The position numbers and the translations under genes are program-made. Shown one piece after another: positions 61,571 to 64,000 of a stretch of 64,000 nucleotides of DNA. How positions within the stretch are numbered: the first letter of the stretch is position 1; every line of letters starts with the position of its first letter. The DNA comes from Castellaniella sp049671645. GTDB lineage: Bacteria > Pseudomonadota > Gammaproteobacteria > Burkholderiales > Burkholderiaceae_B. The DNA is taken from the NCBI RefSeq assembly GCF_049671645.1, contig NZ_JBATVG010000022.1, positions 83,959 through 147,958 on the forward strand, in the 5' to 3' direction. Under the pieces are notes generated by a model, which saw only the letters and a list, made by a program, of their open reading frames with translations, did no database searches and was not told the DNA's origin.

Positions 61571-64000
61571 AGTGACTCCGTTGGCTTTGGCCTACCCGCG
61601 TCCGGGCCTGGAAACGCCGGAATTCGTGCAACTGGGTGGGGTGGCGCCAGCGCCGGATGGGGCGGCACCCGCCCCGGTCCCGGCTGGTCCGACCATCGAT
61701 GTGCCTGATACCAATGATCAGCCCGGCGGCGATGGTCAGCCGCCTGTCGCGGTGCCCGGCAATTTCAGTATCGTCGAATCGAATACCGGGGTCGGGGTCG
61801 AAGGCACGTTCAGTTTCACGGCAGCAGGCGGACTGCGGGAACTGGTATTCAATTTCTTCGGCGAAACCGGCACGCCGGGCGGCTCCGCCGCGCCCTCTGC
61901 TTCCCCCCCCCTCCCGGTCACGCTGGCCCAGTTGCTGGCTTCGTCCGGGACTCCCATCCAAATTGACACCGACCGCGGGTTGCTGGTGATCACCGGCTAT
62001 AACCCGACTACGGGTGAAGTCTCTTATCGCTATACCTCCGACGGGGCGCAGGACCATCGCCAAGGCGACGGCGAGTCGGTGCTGGACTCCATCGGTATCA
62101 CTGTGGTCGATGACCAGGGAAGGACCGTCTCGTCGGACCTTGTGGCGAACATCACGGACACAGTGCCCGTGGCGAATCCGGATGCGAATGCGATCGGGGA
62201 AGACGACAACTCGGTCACTGGCAATGTGCTGGCGGCTACGGGGGCGTCCGCTGGCGATGTGGCGGATACGCAAGGCGCCGATGGCGCCAAGGTGACCGGT
62301 GTTCAAGAACCGGGCGCGGCGGGCAGCTCGGCGGTGGCCGACAGCGGCGCGACGGTGTTCCACGGCCAGTATGGCGATCTGACGATTGATGCGCAGGGCC
62401 AGTACACCTACACGCTGGCCGCTGAGGGCGATCCGCGCTATTTGGCGCTGCAAGGCCTGGCCGAGGGCCAGCAGGTCGATGAGGTCTTCAAGTACACGTT
62501 GACCGATGGGGACGATGACCAGTCCTCGGCTGACCTGACGATCACGGTCACCGGCGCCGACGATGGCGTGACGGTGGAGGTGCCGCCGACGGAGACGGGC
62601 AATCCGGTGCATGGCACGACGACGGATAACACGGTTTTTGAAAGCGGGTTGGCCGATGGCAGTGCGCCTAACGTGGCGGACCTGACGGCTGCCGGGTCGT
62701 TCACGGTGCAGGCGCTCGACGGACTGCATGCCAGCGAGGCGGTGACGTTGGGCTACACGGATGCGGGCGGCAACGCGGCCACGCTGGTACTGAGCAAGGC
62801 GGCGCTGGAAGCGCTGGGCACGACGCATCAGACGGTGACGACGCAGTACGGCACGATGGAACTGACCGGCTACAGCCAGGCGGCCGATGGCACGATCACG
62901 GTGAACTACAGCTACACGCTGGTCAATGCCCCCAAGGTTGATGGCGCCTCGACGACCGATGGCTTCACGGTGGTGGCCAAGGACGTGGACGGGGATGTGA
63001 ACCTGGGCCAGGCTCTGAACATCCGGATCGTGGACGATGCGCCGGTGGCTGCCGACGATGCCAATGCGATTGGCGAGGACGGCACCTCGGTGACGGGTAA
63101 TGTGCTGGGTGCCACTGGCGCAACGGCCGGCGACGTGGCTGACACGCAAGGCGCCGATGGCGCTCGAGTGTCGGAAGTTCATTCGGATGCCGACGCTGTG
63201 GTTAAAGAAATCGCGGTCGATGGCTCCGCCGTCGTGAATGGAACCTATGGCGACCTCACGATTCACGCGGATGGCAGCTACACCTATACGCTGGCAACGG
63301 AAGGCGATTCTCGCTATCCCGCACTGCAGGCGCTGAGCGATGGCGCTGCCGCACAGGATGTGTTTACGTATCTTCTGACTGATGGGGACGGCGACAATAG
63401 CAATCCGGCAACGTTGACGATCAATATCACTGGGGCAAATGACGTCCCGACGATTGGGCAGCCGACGGTGGGCAATGGTGGCGATGGCCTCGTCTACGAG
63501 GCTGGCTTGGCGAATGGCTCCGATCACAGCGAGCCGACCCAGAGTGGGGGCACCTTCGCCGTTGGCGATCCGGATACTGGGGATACGGTTACTGTCAGTC
63601 TCGAAGGCCCCGCAGGGGTCACTTCGGATGGGAAGCCGGTGGTCTGGACATGGGATGCGACGACACATACGCTGACGGGCACCGCGGACGGCGCTCCCGT
63701 CATGACGATTGTGCTGATACCTCCTGCAGGCGGCACGACGGGTGATTACGGCTATCAAATCAATTTGCTGGCTCCCGTCGAGCATGGCGCGGAAGGTTCG
63801 TCGACGGATGGGTCAATCAATTTTGATGTCACGATCAAGGCCAAGGACAGCAGCGGGAGCGAGGCTTCCCCGCAGAATTTGCATGTGACGATTGTGGACG
63901 ACGTGCCCACGATCAGTGTGGACACGGCGGCCACGGGCGCCTATGGTTCGGTCGTCACCGGCAGCGTGGCCATGGCCTTCGGCGCCGATGGCGAGAAGAG
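61170..64000 (+). CDS. Giant LapA/BapA-like adhesin 2, partial
   Basis: Open from the ATG at 61170 to the window end (943 codons visible), 3' part missing. It shares the retention module MATDTVLITHVTGKAWMRN and DPTAAVLTGGGGGG with adhesin 1, then diverges. Visible repeats are VCBS-like (GNVLAATGASAGDVADTQGA, YGDLTIDAQGQYTYTL, KYTLTDGDDDQSSADLTITV). A C9 tract at 61903-61911 lies in frame (ASPPLP), a possible slippage switch: gain or loss of one C would truncate the protein. Secretion signals would lie beyond the window. Confidence 0.9.
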   Translation, partial: MATDTVLITHVTGKAWMRNADGQLIALHEGMRVPVDAHILTDGGASVTLQATGVPPVIVGQNTDMLVSDDLAAAQPQPADNAVTPPADPVADQVLAALDAGQDPFAVLDPTAAVLTGGGGGGASFTRLSSIVETVTPLALAYPRPGLETPEFVQLGGVAPAPDGAAPAPVPAGPTIDVPDTNDQPGGDGQPPVAVPGNFSIVESNTGVGVEGTFSFTAAGGLRELVFNFFGETGTPGGSAAPSASPPLPVTLAQLLASSGTPIQIDTDRGLLVITGYNPTTGEVSYRYTSDGAQDHRQGDGESVLDSIGITVVDDQGRTVSSDLVANITDTVPVANPDANAIGEDDNSVTGNVLAATGASAGDVADTQGADGAKVTGVQEPGAAGSSAVADSGATVFHGQYGDLTIDAQGQYTYTLAAEGDPRYLALQGLAEGQQVDEVFKYTLTDGDDDQSSADLTITVTGADDGVTVEVPPTETGNPVHGTTTDNTVFESGLADGSAPNVADLTAAGSFTVQALDGLHASEAVTLGYTDAGGNAATLVLSKAALEALGTTHQTVTTQYGTMELTGYSQAADGTITVNYSYTLVNAPKVDGASTTDGFTVVAKDVDGDVNLGQALNIRIVDDAPVAADDANAIGEDGTSVTGNVLGATGATAGDVADTQGADGARVSEVHSDADAVVKEIAVDGSAVVNGTYGDLTIHADGSYTYTLATEGDSRYPALQALSDGAAAQDVFTYLLTDGDGDNSNPATLTINITGANDVPTIGQPTVGNGGDGLVYEAGLANGSDHSEPTQSGGTFAVGDPDTGDTVTVSLEGPAGVTSDGKPVVWTWDATTHTLTGTADGAPVMTIVLIPPAGGTTGDYGYQINLLAPVEHGAEGSSTDGSINFDVTIKAKDSSGSEASPQNLHVTIVDDVPTISVDTAATGAYGSVVTGSVAMAFGADGEK

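Overview
The window is GC-rich bacterial chromosome. Gene content and order (NAD-dependent formate dehydrogenase fdsGBA-fdhD-fdsD; cysE/trmJ/suhB; lpxH/ppiB/cysS/accA/tilS/lysC; tRNA-Ser) suggest a betaproteobacterium of the Burkholderiales, most like the Alcaligenaceae (Bordetella/Achromobacter/Castellaniella relatives). That assignment is inference from synteny and protein character; no database was searched.

Layout. (1) 1-8264: a minus-strand formate module (OFA-type transporter running off the left edge, fdsD, fdhD, fdsA, fdsB, fdsG) divergent from a ModE-like HTH/substrate-binding regulator, across an AT-rich intergenic region with GCATAT palindromes. (2) 8323-12210: roxA-like cupin hydroxylase and mutS. 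(3) 12468-24369: a complete type I-C CRISPR-Cas island (cas3, cas5, cas8c, cas7, cas4, cas1, cas2) with a 45-repeat/44-spacer array, capped by a decayed IS3-type element with 146-bp inverted ends. It looks less GC-rich than its surroundings. (4) 24370-29735: a cluster of DnaA-box-like 9-mers, a REC-GGDEF-EAL protein, a PAS histidine kinase and an MscS channel. (5) 29748-46183: housekeeping genes. (6) 46659-64000: a type I secretion system (TolC-like, 73-aa protein, ABC exporter, HlyD-type adaptor), a LuxR-type regulator, and two tandem giant RTX/LapA-like adhesin genes, the second cut by the window edge.

The most striking observation lies in the 288-bp gap between cas3 and cas5. On the minus strand there is one degenerate CRISPR repeat whose 3' end, including the crRNA handle sequence, is identical to the array repeat. 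The spacer-like sequence after it pairs with a site about 60 bp away that has a 5'-TTC PAM, the known type I-C PAM. Pairing is perfect at spacer positions 1-5, 7-11 and 13-17 and fails at 6, 12 and 18, the positions type I Cascade flips out. The target sits immediately upstream of an extended -10 promoter reading into a 41-codon membrane-peptide ORF and then cas5-cas8c-cas7-cas4-cas1-cas2. This has the architecture of a crRNA-like guide (CreR/CreA type) that would direct Cascade to repress its own operon or a small toxin without cleavage.

In the adhesin region, both adhesin genes share an almost identical N-terminal retention module and a conserved TATTGGC-N6-GCCAATA palindrome about 105 bp upstream of the start. 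The second carries a C9 tract in frame. Together these suggest co-regulated biofilm adhesins with potential for recombination and phase variation.
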